In this document: positions 22,986 to 35,033 of the stretch, in pieces
Position numbering within the stretch: position 1 is the stretch's first letter
Layout of the letters: every line of letters starts with the position of its first letter
Source of the DNA: Plantago ovata
Taxonomy: Eukaryota; Streptophyta; Magnoliopsida; Lamiales; Plantaginaceae
Length of the DNA stretch: 64,000 nucleotides
Direction of reading: 5' to 3'
Assembly: GCA_028274465.1 (NCBI GenBank)
Contig: CM051457.1
Coordinates: forward strand, 63,798,899 to 63,862,898
Made by a program: the position numbers and the translations under genes
The notes under the pieces: model-generated
The model's input: only the letters and a program-made list of their open reading frames with translations
What the model was told of the DNA's origin: nothing
Database searches by the model: none

Positions 22986-24461
22986 TGTTAGGAAACTTGT
23001 AAATTTTGATGAGCAATTAACCATGCTAAATTAAGGAAAGTCCAGTAACTAGTACTCTTAAGGTCCATAGGAATTTAGAATTTTAAGGACATTGTAAAAG
23101 TTGGAACGTTTGCTGAAGACTTAGTGTAGGTACTAGTTAGGTGCTTTAGTTTTGCTGATGATGTACTTTGATTTTACAAATGAACTATTGAAGCACTAGA
23201 ACCGCTCAAAAACTTGAAGAATCGAAGACTGAAGACTTATGAAGAATTCTGAGAAAGGTATACACAAAGGCACATGTTGCTCAGAAAGTGGAAATTTCAG
23301 CAACAGCTCGCATAAGTGAAAATCTATATGACAGAGTAGGTTGTGCTTGCTGAAACTGAGACTGACCGCTTGCTGAAATACATATGTGACCTCCTTGCTG
23401 TAAGTACTTGAATTTTGGCTCCAACGTTCGCATTTGAATTCGATTCAAATGAACATTAAATGCAAAGTAAGCACGCGAAGAACATGAAGACTAGAAGACA
23501 AATGAAGGACGCTACTGAAAGTACAAAAGCAAGATAGTGACATCTTAAGGAACAAAGCCTTAGAATTTGAAATTCAAACGGCTCCCTTGATTCACTATAA
23601 ATACAGGTCATCCGGCAAAGAGTTGAAGTGTGTCAACAACGTGATCAAACTCTCACTTGTGCTTAAACACTCAATCTTCCATACTCTTTACTGCCTATTG
23701 GTCCGTTCCAAGACTTAAGCTTGAAACAAAAGCTACTTGTGAAGAAGTAGAACATTCACGGCTAAGAAATTAGTTAATTGTTCTTTCTTTCGAACAAGAA
23801 CAAGTCTTGACACCAGAAATAACTTAACTTGTTTACTGAAAAGTATTACAAGTTGTGTTTCTTTAGATAACTTGTTATAGCTGAAAAAGTTATACTCAAG
23901 TCATCTCATCCCAAACCTCTCTAACTGATAAACACCCTTTTTCAGGCGTGAAATTGAGGGGGAATTAATCAAGCATAGTTTTGCTGATTAAGTGTCCCAA
24001 GTTTGGTGGAGAACAAGGTTTAGTTCTCTAGTTAGGTTGGAAAGGAAGGAAGTGTGCTTTGTTCCTGAAGAATCTTTATATATAGGTGTTGTAAGGAACC
24101 TCAAACTTATCTTAGTGGATTTAGTCCTAGAAAGGACAAAGTGGATTAGTTGAGAGATTACGCCACTCTCAGATACCACTATAAAAGTGTTTGTGTGATT
24201 TACTTTACCGCATTTAGTTTTCAGCAAGCTTTACTTATTGTACACTGCCACTCTGCTCACTTGCTGAAACTAGCACACTCTGAAAAGCACTTATTGTATA
24301 AAGACTTCCGCACTCTATTTTTAAAGTACCAGTAAAACTCGTTACTGAAAAGTAACTAGTACTTCCTGAGAAAGTTATGTTTCAGCAAACTCATTACTGA
24401 AAAGTAATAAGCACTTGCCCAGAAAGTTTTTAAACGATGAAAGTTTAAAAAGACTATTCAC
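22986..24461 (+). repeat. Element C 5' LTR, left part
   Basis: It begins TGTTAGGAAACTTG. A TATA box (TATAAAT) is at 23596-23602, preceded by CATTAAATGCAAAG near 23453. It is interrupted at TTCAC (24457-24461) by element D; the last 42 bp are at 31038-31079. The sequence closely matches the 3' LTR (54349-55842). Confidence 0.9.
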
Positions 24462-25738
24462 TGATGACAGTGCTTTTTACACTATCTTTCAGGTCTTTTT
24501 CACCAATTTAGCTATCCTCTTGCATGCATTTTAGTGCATTTTGTTAGACTAGTGTCACGTTTCTATTTCTTTTGTTGTTTTCAGGTTTTAGGTGAAAATC
24601 GCATTTTTGGATATAAATCATGGCGAAACAATGATGTTTTGGTGCAACGAGATCACCCGTGGTGTGTCAAGGAGTATCGGGACGAGTTTCAAGGCCAAAA
24701 GACCAAGTTTCAGAGCTTAAAACCGTGCAAGGGGCCGAAATCGAAGATCCGGAGGAGAAATTTGGCACGGGCTACTTTCTGCCCGTGCCAGGCGCACCGC
24801 CGCGTACGGGACGGTCCGCCGGGGGATTTCCGACAACAACTATATATATTTCCAAAATCTGTGAATTTTCATATCTTTCATCATTATTTTACAGACTTAA
24901 ACCCTAGAGCTTGTTCTGGGTATATTTTCTCTTAGAAGCTTTGTATCTTAGCAAATTTGGAGCTAGAGGAGAGATTTGGACATCAATTTATCTCACCTTG
25001 CTAGATCTTTGGGAGTTTAGCAATTCACTGGAGATTGACAACCTTTGGTGGTAACTTTGTATCTCACAATTCTGCTATTTATCTTTCAATTCACCATGTT
25101 TTCATTCATTATTGCTTCGATTATGATTGTTTATTGTGTTATTGATATGAGTAGCTAAGCATCTAGTTGGTGATTGTATGTGAATTCGTAACTAGGGTTC
25201 GTATTATGCATGATTGAGTTTCTGAGTCTTTTACTTGTTTAATTATCTTAATTCGATTCTTTGATCCGACTAAGCCGTATATCTTCGTAGAAAAGTGTTA
25301 GAAACACTAGGACAATTCAAGATCATCGATTCAATTATATATAATTTGCAAGTACTGCTTGAACTAAGACTGACAACCTTAGCCAAGTATTAGTATAGCT
25401 AGGAAGCTTTCAAAATACACGTCTACAAATCTGTCTTTGGTGTTTGTTAATTCGAATTACTTTTAAGGCAGTACGAGTTGCACTTTCATGCATAATTAGA
25501 ACTTGATGCTTAGAACGAGCATACTATCACCAGCTCTCTGCATATATTGTTAAGTCGAGTTAAGATAAATTTGTTTTCTGAAATTATATAGTTATTTAGT
25601 TAAAGCTAGTTTAGTCCCTAGAGATCGACACTCGAGGTCATCTTACCTCTGCACTACGTGTTTTTTGTAGTTGTGAGTTGCCCTTTGGCTTTCAAACAAA
25701 TTTATTTGATTATTCGAGTCTGACAATCTCGTTCATCA
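24462..25738 (+). repeat. Element D 5' LTR (1,277 bp)
   Basis: Starts TGATGACAGTG and ends CTCGTTCATCA. A GC-rich block (about 24758-24835) precedes a TATATATAT box at 24841-24849. It is shorter than the 3' LTR, mostly because the GC block is less expanded. Confidence 0.9.
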
Positions 25739-25740
25739 AA

Positions 25741-25760
25741 TTGGCGCCGTTGTCGGGGAC
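25741..25760 (+). promoter_or_regulatory. Element D primer-binding site
   Basis: TTGGCGCCGTTGTCGGGGAC starts two bases after the LTR. This is the classic primer site form of plant Athila/Tat (Ogre) gypsy elements. Confidence 0.9.
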
Positions 25761-25928
25761 TATTACTCCTCTTTACTCTTTAGCTTGTTTATATTTTCAG
25801 CATTCAATTTCCAGGATAAGTTTAGTTAGCTTGTCTCGATTAGTAGTTGAATTCCAGATTTTGGCGATTTCTAACAGGACTGATTTTTGGTTGTGAGTTA
25901 CTCCTGTCACAGAAATTCAGGTTTTGTG

Positions 25929-27699
25929 ATGGCTCACCCACTTTTAAAATCATGGGTTCAACCCAACCAAGAACGGATGAGAGGTCCGGCTATTGTTCTT
26001 TCTGCTGCAACTCGTGATTTGGAGATTAAAAATTACATGTTCCAGCAACTCCCGAGGTTCTATGGGTTGGCTAGGGAGGATGTTATGGGATACTTGAATG
26101 ATATTGAGGATTTCATCAGCAATCTTCCAAGGCCCGGAGCAGGGATAACGGATGATGAGCTGAGAATGAAGGTTTTTGCTATGGGGCTTGGTGATAAAGC
26201 CAAGGCATGATTAGGCTCTCTGGAAGCCGGATCACTAGACACCTGGGCCAAGGTGTTTTCTGCTTTTATGGAGAATATTTTCCCCATACTTTGACTACCG
26301 CGCTGAAGGCGCAAATCAGTGGTTTCAATCAACACTATGATGAGACCATCTACACTGCTCTCGAGAGGTTTAAGGACCTCATGAATAAGTGCCCTCACCA
26401 TGGGATGGAGCTTTCTGATCTCGTCCAGCACTTCTATAATGCGCTTACTTATGAGAGCCAACAGGTGGTGGATTTCCAGTGCCGTGGAATATCTGGGAGG
26501 AGACAGCCGAGGATGTGTGGGCTTGTTTTGAAAGGCTTTCTAAGGGATCTCAGTTCAAGGATCCAAGGGCCATGGTCAAGAGGCGTGAAACTGAAGCTCC
26601 AGCAAAACCAGAGGTTCAAGTGAACGGAGTGAGTGGGGATCGATCTGATGGCTTCGCCAATGAGATGAGGCAAGTTCTTAAGAGCTCGATTGGATCATCT
26701 CTTTCCAATGAGGTATGCAGGGTATGCAAGAATTATGGGCATGAGGCTCATATGTGTAGGTCTGGGTTGGCAAACGATAGTGTTTACTAGGTAGACCGTA
26801 GTAATTGCAACTACGGAAACGACCATTGTGGAAATCCTACCGAAGCATCTCAATCCAAGTCTGCTACTCTCTTGGATAAATTACAGAAATTGGTAGATTT
26901 CACGCAAGGATTTCTGAAGAGATTCGAGGAGGATTCGGAGAAGACAAGTGCTCGTCTAGATCAGCTGGAAGCTAGTACTAAGCTTGCACACCAGAAGATG
27001 CAAGAGTTGATAGACCGTGGAGCTAGTAGGGAGCAGGGGAAGTTGCCTAGTAACACTGAGAGGTCCATGTCGATCACCTTGGTGGGAGATCTTCCGGTGG
27101 AAATCCCCATTAAGCAAGTTGTTGTGTGCAAGTGTGGTGCACAAGACGAGCCTCCATTGGCCAAGGAGGAAGATAAAGGGCTGGGATTCGAGGTGAGTGA
27201 TGAAGAACCTAACGATCCTGAACCAATTCCTGATAGCTTCTATGTTAATGTTGGGATTGGTAGCCTCCACGGTGTCCGTGCTACACTTGATACGGGAGTA
27301 TACTATAATGTGCTTCCAATGAATGTGTTCGAGAAGAGTGGTCTGGGGGACCTCGAGAAACATAAGGAAATTGTGCAGTTGGCAGATGGAACCTTTGTAC
27401 GACCGGAAGGCATAGTGAAGAATGTTTTGATAAAGATTGGTGACGCTTCTGTTTACACCAATTTCATTGTGATGCCGGCATCAACACCTGGGATGAGTGA
27501 TGTGGTTCTCTTGGGAAGAACTTTCTTGACCAAATTGCGTTCTGTAATCGACATCTATCAAAGAACTTGCACTATTGAGGTGGATGGCAAGCAACATGTG
27601 TTGCAGGCCGTTTCTGATCCTAGCCCACGCTTTAATGTTTCTCACCCCATAAGTTTTATTGGCCTTGGGCGTTTGTTCATTCTCATTCTCAGGTACTAG
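25929..27699 (+). pseudogene. Element D gag and aspartic protease
   Basis: The ATG at 25929 (MAHPLLKSWVQPNQ) opens an Athila/Tat-type gag. The LGDKAKA block is followed by TGA at 26208-26210 where Trp is expected. Single-base shifts follow near 26285 and 26470, then the FKDLMNKCPHHG and FYNALTYES blocks. The knuckle CRVCKNYGHEAHMC (CX2CX4HX4C) lies near 26720-26761. TAG at 26788-26790 interrupts the frame, which continues through a coiled-coil segment (about 26870-27010) to a protease domain with ATLDTGVYYNVLP near 27280 and VVLLGRTFL near 27500. The protein ends at TAG 27697-27699, with no pol after it. Gag forms the particle and the protease matures it. Confidence 0.85.
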
Positions 27700-29717
27700 G
27701 TATGAGGAAGAGATCCATGAGGCGGAAGGCTAGTACCCGTCCTGGTAGGAGATGAAGAAGTTGAGTCAGAGACTAATAAACGATGGCGCTTTCCGGGAGG
27801 CAACCCGGAGTTTTATCGCTTTCTTGAATTGCATGCATATTTTGAATATTCATAGTGTTTTTCCCTTTGTGTTAGAGTATGTTTTTGGTGATAACATAGG
27901 TAAAAAGTTGATATTTTTTATATTCGTAGGTGATTAACGAGGAACCAGGAGTCTGCAGCTCCCAGGTGGACCGCCCCACACGGGGCGGTGCGCCTGGGAG
28001 AGGCAGAACGCCTAGGCGTTTTCTGCCACTCCCAGGCGACCGCCCCTCACCCGGGGCGGTGCTCCCGGGAAGGGCAGGGGCCTGGGCACCCCCTGGGTAC
28101 GGTGCGCCTGAGGGCGCCAGTGATCCGGGTGCCTGGATTTGACCCCGGACACCACAAATCACCCCCGAATGCAACCATATCGACCCTTTTACCCTTTTTA
28201 TCACCCGTTTTGGTTTCTCACGAGTTTCCTTAAGTAATACAGGTTACAGGCATACATCTAGCTCTCACCTTATATCCACTTTCGACGTTCGGGACGAATT
28301 ACGAAGTTCATGTTGGGGGGGGGGGGATTTTGCTGTGTATTTCTATAACTTATTTTTCTTATGATAACTCGTGAGTACCTTTGTTTGCACGTTTACTGCT
28401 TTCATAGGATTTAGTTTGTTCCTATGCATTCATCCTTAGTCTAGTTTTTGCATGATGTTGTGTGGAGTTTATTGCTAAATTTTTTGAAATTTTTTTTTGT
28501 ATAGACTAAGTGTTTGTGACCATTGCCCAAACATTGCATCTCTATGGAATAGTTTGAGGTTTGTCTCGCTTGGCTTGTCATATTTGTGTGTGCACTAGTT
28601 AAACTTGGTAGTCTCGACATCACTACGTGGTATTTTCTCTACTGCGGTTCGCGAAGGCCTTATAAAATGTTGCATGTTAGAGTCTTTGGTTGTATTCTCG
28701 TGTAATTATGTACGTAAGAGGCAACAAGTCTTCACCTTGCTTTTTGAGATTGCTAAATGCCTAGGAAGGAGGTAGAGTCAGGTGTGTGATCCTTTGTTTC
28801 AAACCTATTCTAACGAATAGGTTTGGGGAGGGGGGTTACTTTCGTTATGACTTCTTTTTCGTCTTGTTGAGTCATATCGAGTTTGTTTTTATTTTTCTTG
28901 TGAGTTCGTGCTCCAACCTATTCTTTCAAATAGGTTTGGGGAGGTCGTTGTAGTGTCATTGTTATTTCCTTTCATTGTACTTTCATTGTGCTACTGCTAC
29001 GTATATACAAAAAAATAAAAATAAAGAAAAGCAAAAAGAAAAAAGAGAAAAATTCCAGAATCTGGAAAAAGAAAAAAAAGAATAAGACCCAAAAAAAGCA
29101 AAATAAGGGTCCAAGCAAGCCTAAAGCAGTTTTAGCAAGGTGTTGCATTATTTTTCAGCTTTTGTAGTAGTTCGTAATCGCGTTGTAAATTCTTCCTTGT
29201 GTTCTCGTGTCGCCTAGTCCAAGGCTTGTTTTAGACCACCCTCGTCCTGCTATTCAGGAAGTGGTGAAGAGTTTTGCTTTAAGAGTCGGGTAGACTAGGG
29301 GAGAGTTGTCTTTTAGGGAACCCTCCTCCGTTTGATGAGAGCCAGTATGGTTCGTCCTCTCTTGAGGGAAAGTCTCACTTGGTGAACAGTAGTAAGCCCT
29401 CAGTTTCATAGGCACGGGGCATCCATTTGTATTTTGATATGCATCATTACGTCATCATTGACTAGGTCCAGGTAGAGAATGTTACGAGAGACTCCCTTAT
29501 TTAATAAAGTGCATATGTGAATGTGTATAGGTGCAATCGAGACATTCTTCAACCTACTTCCATATTATGATTTGTATGGTCTTTGTTCATAATCATTTGG
29601 TAGATACAATCGATTATTTCTTCTTGTTTGGCATGACACTCCTCTTTGTGTTGCATGTAGATTGCATAGAGTCTAGCTAGTTGCTTGAGGACAAGCAAAG
29701 GTTCGGTTTGCGGAATT
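27700..29717 (+). other. Element D 3' non-coding region
   Basis: About 2 kb without a supported gene. Visible parts: a GCGCTTTCCGGGAGGCAACCCGGAG hairpin-type motif typical of Athila/Tat 3' regions near 27787 (longer than needed for an anchor, so only its core CCGGGAGGCAACCCGG matters); a GC-rich palindromic block at 27955-28130; a G13 run near 28314-28326; two AACCTATTC...GAATAGGTTTGGGGAGG stem-loops (28801-28834, 28914-28945); and an A/purine-rich tract (about 28988-29108). The end, GAGGACAAGCAAAGG...TTTGCGGAATT, is the PPT-like run before the 3' LTR. Confidence 0.7.
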
Positions 29718-31032
29718 TGATGACAGTGTTTTTTACACTATCATTCGAGTCTTTTTCACCAATTTAGCTATCCTATTGCATGCATTTTAGTGCATTTTGT
29801 TAGAATAGTGTCACATTTCTATTTCTTTTGTTGTTTTCAGGTTTTAGGTGAAAATCGCGTTTTTGGATATAAATCATGGAGAAACAATGATGTTTTGGTG
29901 CAACGAGATCACCCGTGGTGTGTCAAGGAGTACCAGGACGAGTTTCAAGACCAAAAGACCAAGTTTCGGAGCTCAAAACCGTGCAAGGGGCCGAAATCGA
30001 AGATCCGGAGAAGGAATTTGGCACGGGCCACTTTCTGCCCGTGCCAGGCGCACAGCCGCGTGCGCGGCAGACCGCCACGTGGCCGGCGCACCGCCACGTA
30101 CGGGGCGGTCCACCGGGGGCCTTCCGACAGCAACTATATATATTTCCAAAATCTGCGAATTTTCATATCTTTCATCATTATTTTACAGACTTAAACCCTA
30201 GAGCTTGTTCTGGGTATATTTTCTCTTAGAATCTTTGTATCTTAGCGAATTTGGAGCTAGAGGAGAGATTTGGACATCAATTTATCTCACCTTGATAGAT
30301 CTTTGTGAGTTTAGCAATTCATCGGAGATTGACAACCTTTGGTGGTAACTTTGTATCTCACAATTCTGCTATTTATCTTTCAATTTACCATGTTTTCATT
30401 CATTATTGGTTCGATTATGATTGTTGATTGTGTTATTGATATGAGTAGCTAAGCATCTAGTTGGTGATAGTATGTGAATTCGTAGCTTGGGTTCGTATTA
30501 TGCATGATTGAGTTTCTGTGTCATTTACTTGTTTAATTATCTTAATTCGATTCTTTGATCCGACTAAGCCATATATCTTCGTAGAAAAGTGTTAGAAACA
30601 CTAGGACAATTCAAGATCATAGATTCAATTATATATAATTTGCAAGTACTGCTTGAACTAAGACTGACAACCTTAGCCAAGTATTAGTATAGATAGGAAG
30701 CTTTCAAAATACACGTCTACAAATCTGTCGTTGGTGTTTGTTAATTCGAATTACTTTTAAGGCAGTACGAGTTACACTTTCATGCATAATTAAAACTTGA
30801 TGCTTAGAATGAGCATACTATCACCAGCTCTCTCCATATATTGTTAAGTCGAGTTAAGATAAATTTGTTTTCTGAAATTATATAGTTATTTAGTTAAAGC
30901 TAGTTTAGTTCCTAGAGATCGACACTCGAGGTCATCTTACCTCTGCACTACGTGTTTTGTGTAGTTGTGAGTTGCCCTTTGGCTTTCAAACAAATTTATT
31001 TGATTGTTCGAGTCTGACACTCTCGTTCATCA
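29718..31032 (+). repeat. Element D 3' LTR (1,315 bp)
   Basis: Same ends as the 5' LTR. The GC-rich block (about 30018-30122) has an extra GC-rich segment of roughly 40 bp compared with 24758-24835. TATATATAT is at 30134-30142. It is followed by TTCAC (31033-31037) and the tail of element C's LTR. Confidence 0.9.
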
Positions 31033-31079
31033 TTCACCCCCCCCCTCTAGTTTTTTCTTGTTGTTTAAAGGGACCAACA
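31033..31079 (+). repeat. TSD of D and last 42 bp of element C 5' LTR
   Basis: TTCAC (31033-31037) is the duplicated target. The C-run and AAAGGGACCAACA then complete the LTR. The same end is seen intact at 55842 and 51237. Confidence 0.9.
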
Positions 31080-31081
31080 AG

Positions 31082-31093
31082 TGGTATCAGAGC
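31082..31093 (+). promoter_or_regulatory. Element C primer-binding site
   Basis: TGGTATCAGAGC, initiator tRNA-Met type, two bases after the LTR end at 31079. Confidence 0.9.
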
Positions 31094-31191
31094 TGCAGGT
31101 TCTTTAACCTTTAGCACTGAACCTAGATCCCATTAGATGCTTTCCGTAAATCACTCTCACTTGATCAGTTTGGTAGTCTTTTGCTGACAAG

Positions 31192-33614
31192 ATGTCTTTA
31201 GGAGACGCTCCCTTGCTGAAGCTGGAAAACTATGAAAAATGGCGAAACAACATGATGCTACATCTTGAGGCCATTAGTGATGAGATGGTTACTTTCATAA
31301 ATGATGGAACTATCAAGATCACTAAACTTGAGAGAACTTTTCCTCACAAAACCAAAGAAGCTGGAAAGGAAACTATCTTAGGTGAACCAGTCGATACCGT
31401 CGTTCCAAAACCAAGAGAGGAATGGACTTCCGAAGAAGCCAAAAGATTCCGTCTATATGGCAAAGCAAGAAACATCATTATTCGATCAACTCCAGATACT
31501 ATACAGTGCAAACTGTGGGGTGCCAAAACTGCTAAAGAAGCTTGGAAAATGGTTCAAGATCTTTGCGCTGGATCTGACAGAACCAAGGAAAACAAACTCA
31601 AAGTGCTTAAGTTAAAGTTCCAGAACTTTAAACAAGGTACAAATGAGTCACTAGAAGATTTGGATTTCAGATTCACAACTCTAGTAAGTGAGATGGCTCT
31701 CTTAGGAGTTGGAAATCTCTATTCAGATTCTGAGAAGGTGAAAACCATTATTAGAAGTTTGAACCAAGAATAGATCCATACTCAGAACTTCTATTATAAT
31801 CAAGGCATGCCAAATATCACACCTACAGAGTTGTTCTCTAATCTTGCTACTGTCAACTACGAGACAAAGAACAGAGAAAATGTGTTTGCTGAAAAATCGC
31901 AAAACATTGCTCTTGCTGCAAAGCCGTCATCTTCTAAAAAGAAGAATGATAAAGACCCTGCTGATGAAAATGCTTTAGTTGTTAAAAACATGAAGAAATT
32001 CATCAGTAAGGAACTCGAAAGGCGAAAAGCAAAAGAGAACCTGAAAAAGCATCTTGGTAACAACTACCATAAATACAAGAATGAAGCTAGCTCGCTGAAC
32101 AAGCAAGCTCAGCAAGCAAATTTTTCTGAAGAACCAGCAGTTGGCAATGATCTCTGCTTTTACTGCAAAAAGCCTGGACACTTCAAAGAAAATTGTCCTT
32201 TGCTGAAAGGCAAATCTGCTGAAAAGAAGAAGAAGTTCAAAAGGGCTTTGATTGCTAAAGAAAAGAAAAAGCTTCAAGCAAAAATCGATGCGCTTTGCAT
32301 TGATACTAGTTCTGAAGACAATGAGGTAGAGAGCTCAGACACTGAAGAAGAAGAACCCACTCTTGATGTAGAGATTGGCAAGGAAGTTTGTGGAATAGCT
32401 ATGGAAGCTTATCCAGATGTGTCAAACTACGAATTCTGCCTTATGGCCGGTCAGGTAAATTGTCCTACCTCTCTGACTCTGACTCTGAAAGTGAAGATGA
32501 TATTGACCTTGATCGAATTCAAGGAGAAATCGAAAAATTTTGAAAAAAAACTCTGAACAAACAGCAAGAGAAACTACAGAATGCTGAAACTCTGACTAAG
32601 CAAACTACTGAAAAGTATGTCTTGCTGAAAGAAGAGTCAGAAAAGAAGGATGTTGAAATATTGCATCTCAAGAAGTTAATTGCTGAATCTACAGAGAAGA
32701 ATTCTCAAATGGCAATAGAATTGGAAGAGTATCAGTCCTCAATTCTAAATTTACTTGCTGAAATACAAGAAATGAAAAAGATGAAAATCAATTTCAAATC
32801 TTATGCTGATGCGAGTAATACGCTGACTGAACTAAACTCTTATCTGAGAGACCCATCTCAGAAAGAAGGTTTAGGTGCAACGTATGAAGGTGATGATGTA
32901 ATCTTGAGAAAAGACAAATCACCTATTACCTTTGTTCGCGCAACTGATAGTTGTCAACCAGAACTCTATCAGATTGGTCAATCTAAGGTTGCTGAAATAT
33001 GCAATCAAGTTCCTACGACCATAAAGCCCGCTGTTGCTGCTCAAAGTAACAAGACTTTAAAGGTAAATAGGTTGCTGAAAAGCAAACTGTTAAGAAAAAG
33101 GATGTTGTAAAGCATTCCGCCAAACAAGTTGCTGAAAAGCAATTTGTTAAGTCAAAAGGCAAGATTACTAAAAGTAATCAGAAGACCTTTGCTGACAAAC
33201 CTGAATCAAGTAAGGTTGCTGAGACAAAAGCTCAACATTCTACGAAAAGTGGACTTGGTTTCAAAACCAAGCAAAGTCAACTTTTTTCATGGGTATAAGG
33301 AAAGTCATTAAAGATACTTTAAAGAGATGAACAAAACCAAGCCTAAGAGTTCTGACAAAACTCAAAACGCTAGGACTAGAAGGAACCATGCCAGAAAAGA
33401 CCTTACTGAAAAGTATGTTCAGCAAAAAGGTCAACCGAGCAAGACACCACATCAGAACGTGGACTTGATTAGCAATGATCAAAAGTCTTTCGGCTCAAAA
33501 CCTTCTAGCTCCTCAGCAAGTAGAAAACAAGTCAAAGTTGAAAAACTCAAGACAGGGGTTTCCGCTGGACGCTTTCTGGAACATGTTAATGGACATCCAA
33601 TATTGGATAATTAA
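31192..33614 (+). pseudogene. Element C gag
   Basis: The ATG at 31192 gives MSLGDAPLLKLENYEKW. The UBN2-type capsid region runs to about 31860. TAG at 31771-31773 replaces Trp (element B has TGG). The knuckle CFYCKKPGHFKENC is near 32155-32196 and intact. A frameshift near 32470 hides an acidic segment. From about 32560 a long Lys/Glu-rich, probably coiled-coil region follows (ILHLKKLIAESTEKN...). It is broken again after about 33060, and one frame ends at the TAA 33612-33614. Gag is unusually long for copia, about 800 codons, because of this C-terminal part, and the same part is found in B (55848-56935). The product would form the virus-like particle in the cytoplasm. Confidence 0.87.
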
Positions 33615-33637
33615 CTTGTTTGCTCTTGATTGTGCAG

Positions 33638-35033
33638 ACTTCAGCCACGAAGACAAACAATACAATTTAGCACTTTGATAGTGGTTGTGGAAAGCACATG
33701 ACGGGCAACAAGAAAAACCTTATAAACTATAGACGGTGGTCTAAAGGTCCAACAATAAGGTTTGCTGGTGGAGGCTTTGGTTCTACTAAAGGTTATGGTG
33801 ATGTGAAGTTAGGATGCATTACCATTTCGGGAGTTCTTTATGTCAAAAATCTTAAGTTTAACCTTTTCAGCATGAGTCAATTCGCTGACAAAGGATAATT
33901 CATCAAAATCAAAGTGATGAATGTAAACTTATAGACTTTGAGACAAAGAAGGTTATTATGGTTGCTAGAAGATAAGGAAGTTTGTACACTGTAGATTGGT
34001 CTTCAGTAATCATTGAAAAATGCCTTGTCTCAGATCATGATTGCCTTGCTGAAAAAGCATGGTTATGGCATAAACGAACAAGTCACCTAAACTTCAAGAC
34101 ACTGAATAAGCTGTGTAAAAAGGAACTTGTAGTAGGATTACCTAAGGTTACTTTTAAGAAGGATGGTGTTTTCAATGCATGTCAGCAAGGAAAGCAAACC
34201 AAATCTTCTTTCAAGAACAAGGCAGTACCGTCAACTACAAAACCTTTACAACTCTTGCACATGGAATTGTTTGAATCTTCTTCAACAAGCTATGCTGGTA
34301 AGAAGTATTGTCTGGTGGTGGTAGATGACTATTCAAGATTCACTTCGGTAGTATTTACCAAGCACAAGTCTGAAACAAGGACTGAAATACCTAACTTGCT
34401 GAATAAGCTTGAAGTCATGAAAAATGACAAGGTAAAAGTCATAAGAACAGACCATGGTACTGAGTTCGTAAACCAGTACATACCTGAGTATTGCACTTCA
34501 AAAGGCATACACCATCAGTTATCCTCAGTAAGGACACCTCAACAAAATGGTGTTCCTGAAAGGAAGAATCGTACCCTTAAGGAAGCAGCTAGAACGATTC
34601 TTGCTGACGCTGAAATAGGTGAAGCTTATTGGGTTAAATCGATTAATACCGCCTGCTATACTCAAAATAGATGTTTGATAACTAAGGAATACAACAAAAC
34701 TCCGCTGAGTTATTTGTTGGAAGACCTTCTAATATCACCCATCTAAGAGTATTTGGATGCAAATGCTTTGTTCTTAACAATGGTAGAGAATACTTAAGAA
34801 CATTTCAACCAAAGGCAGACGAAGCGATATTTCTTGGTTACTCCTTGCATAGTAAATCTTATAGAGTTTACAATAAAAAGGCACAAAAGATCGAAGAATC
34901 AGTGCATGTTGTATTCTATGAAAAGTCACAAGGAGTTCCTGTTGAAGAAGAAATATCAGATTGTATGAAAAAGTACTCATACACGAGTAAAGAACTGAAT
35001 CTGACGCTAGGAATTTCAAATCAATTGAAGTAA
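33638..35033 (+). pseudogene. Element C protease and integrase
   Basis: The copia protease signature FDSGCGKHMTGNKK spans about 33674-33712; TAG at 33668-33670 stands where B has TGG. GAG-pre-integrase and the HHCC finger follow (WHKRTSHLNF...). Its third metal ligand is lost, because VFNACQQGKQ has Phe where B has Cys. In the integrase core the first acidic site reads HMELFES, where copia integrases have Asp; the second (RTDHGTEF) and the Glu of NGVPERKNRTL are present. A frameshift near 34715 precedes the C-terminal part, VFGCKCFVLNNG...VHVVFYEKSQG, open to 35033. It would cut polyprotein and insert cDNA, but is dead. Confidence 0.88.

Larger units (their letters stand above)
24462..31032 (+). 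mobile_element. Element D: non-autonomous Athila/Tat-like element with gag and protease only
   Basis: Complete element with LTRs 24462-25738 and 29718-31032, a primer site right after the 5' LTR and TSD TTCAC on both sides (24457-24461, 31033-31037). The internal region (3,979 bp) encodes Gag and an aspartic protease and then about 2 kb of non-coding DNA. No RT, RNase H or integrase motif is present on either strand. It must depend on enzymes from a related element. Insertion was into the LTR of element C. Confidence 0.9.

Noticed and set aside
24534..24935. 133-134-codon frames in element D LTRs (also 29790-30194)
   Set aside because: Repeated in both LTRs but differ through the GC-block indel; overlapping frames of similar length; no motif.
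27930..28142. GC-rich open frames on both strands in element D
   Set aside because: Low-complexity GC palindromes give long open frames on both strands; no homologous domain.
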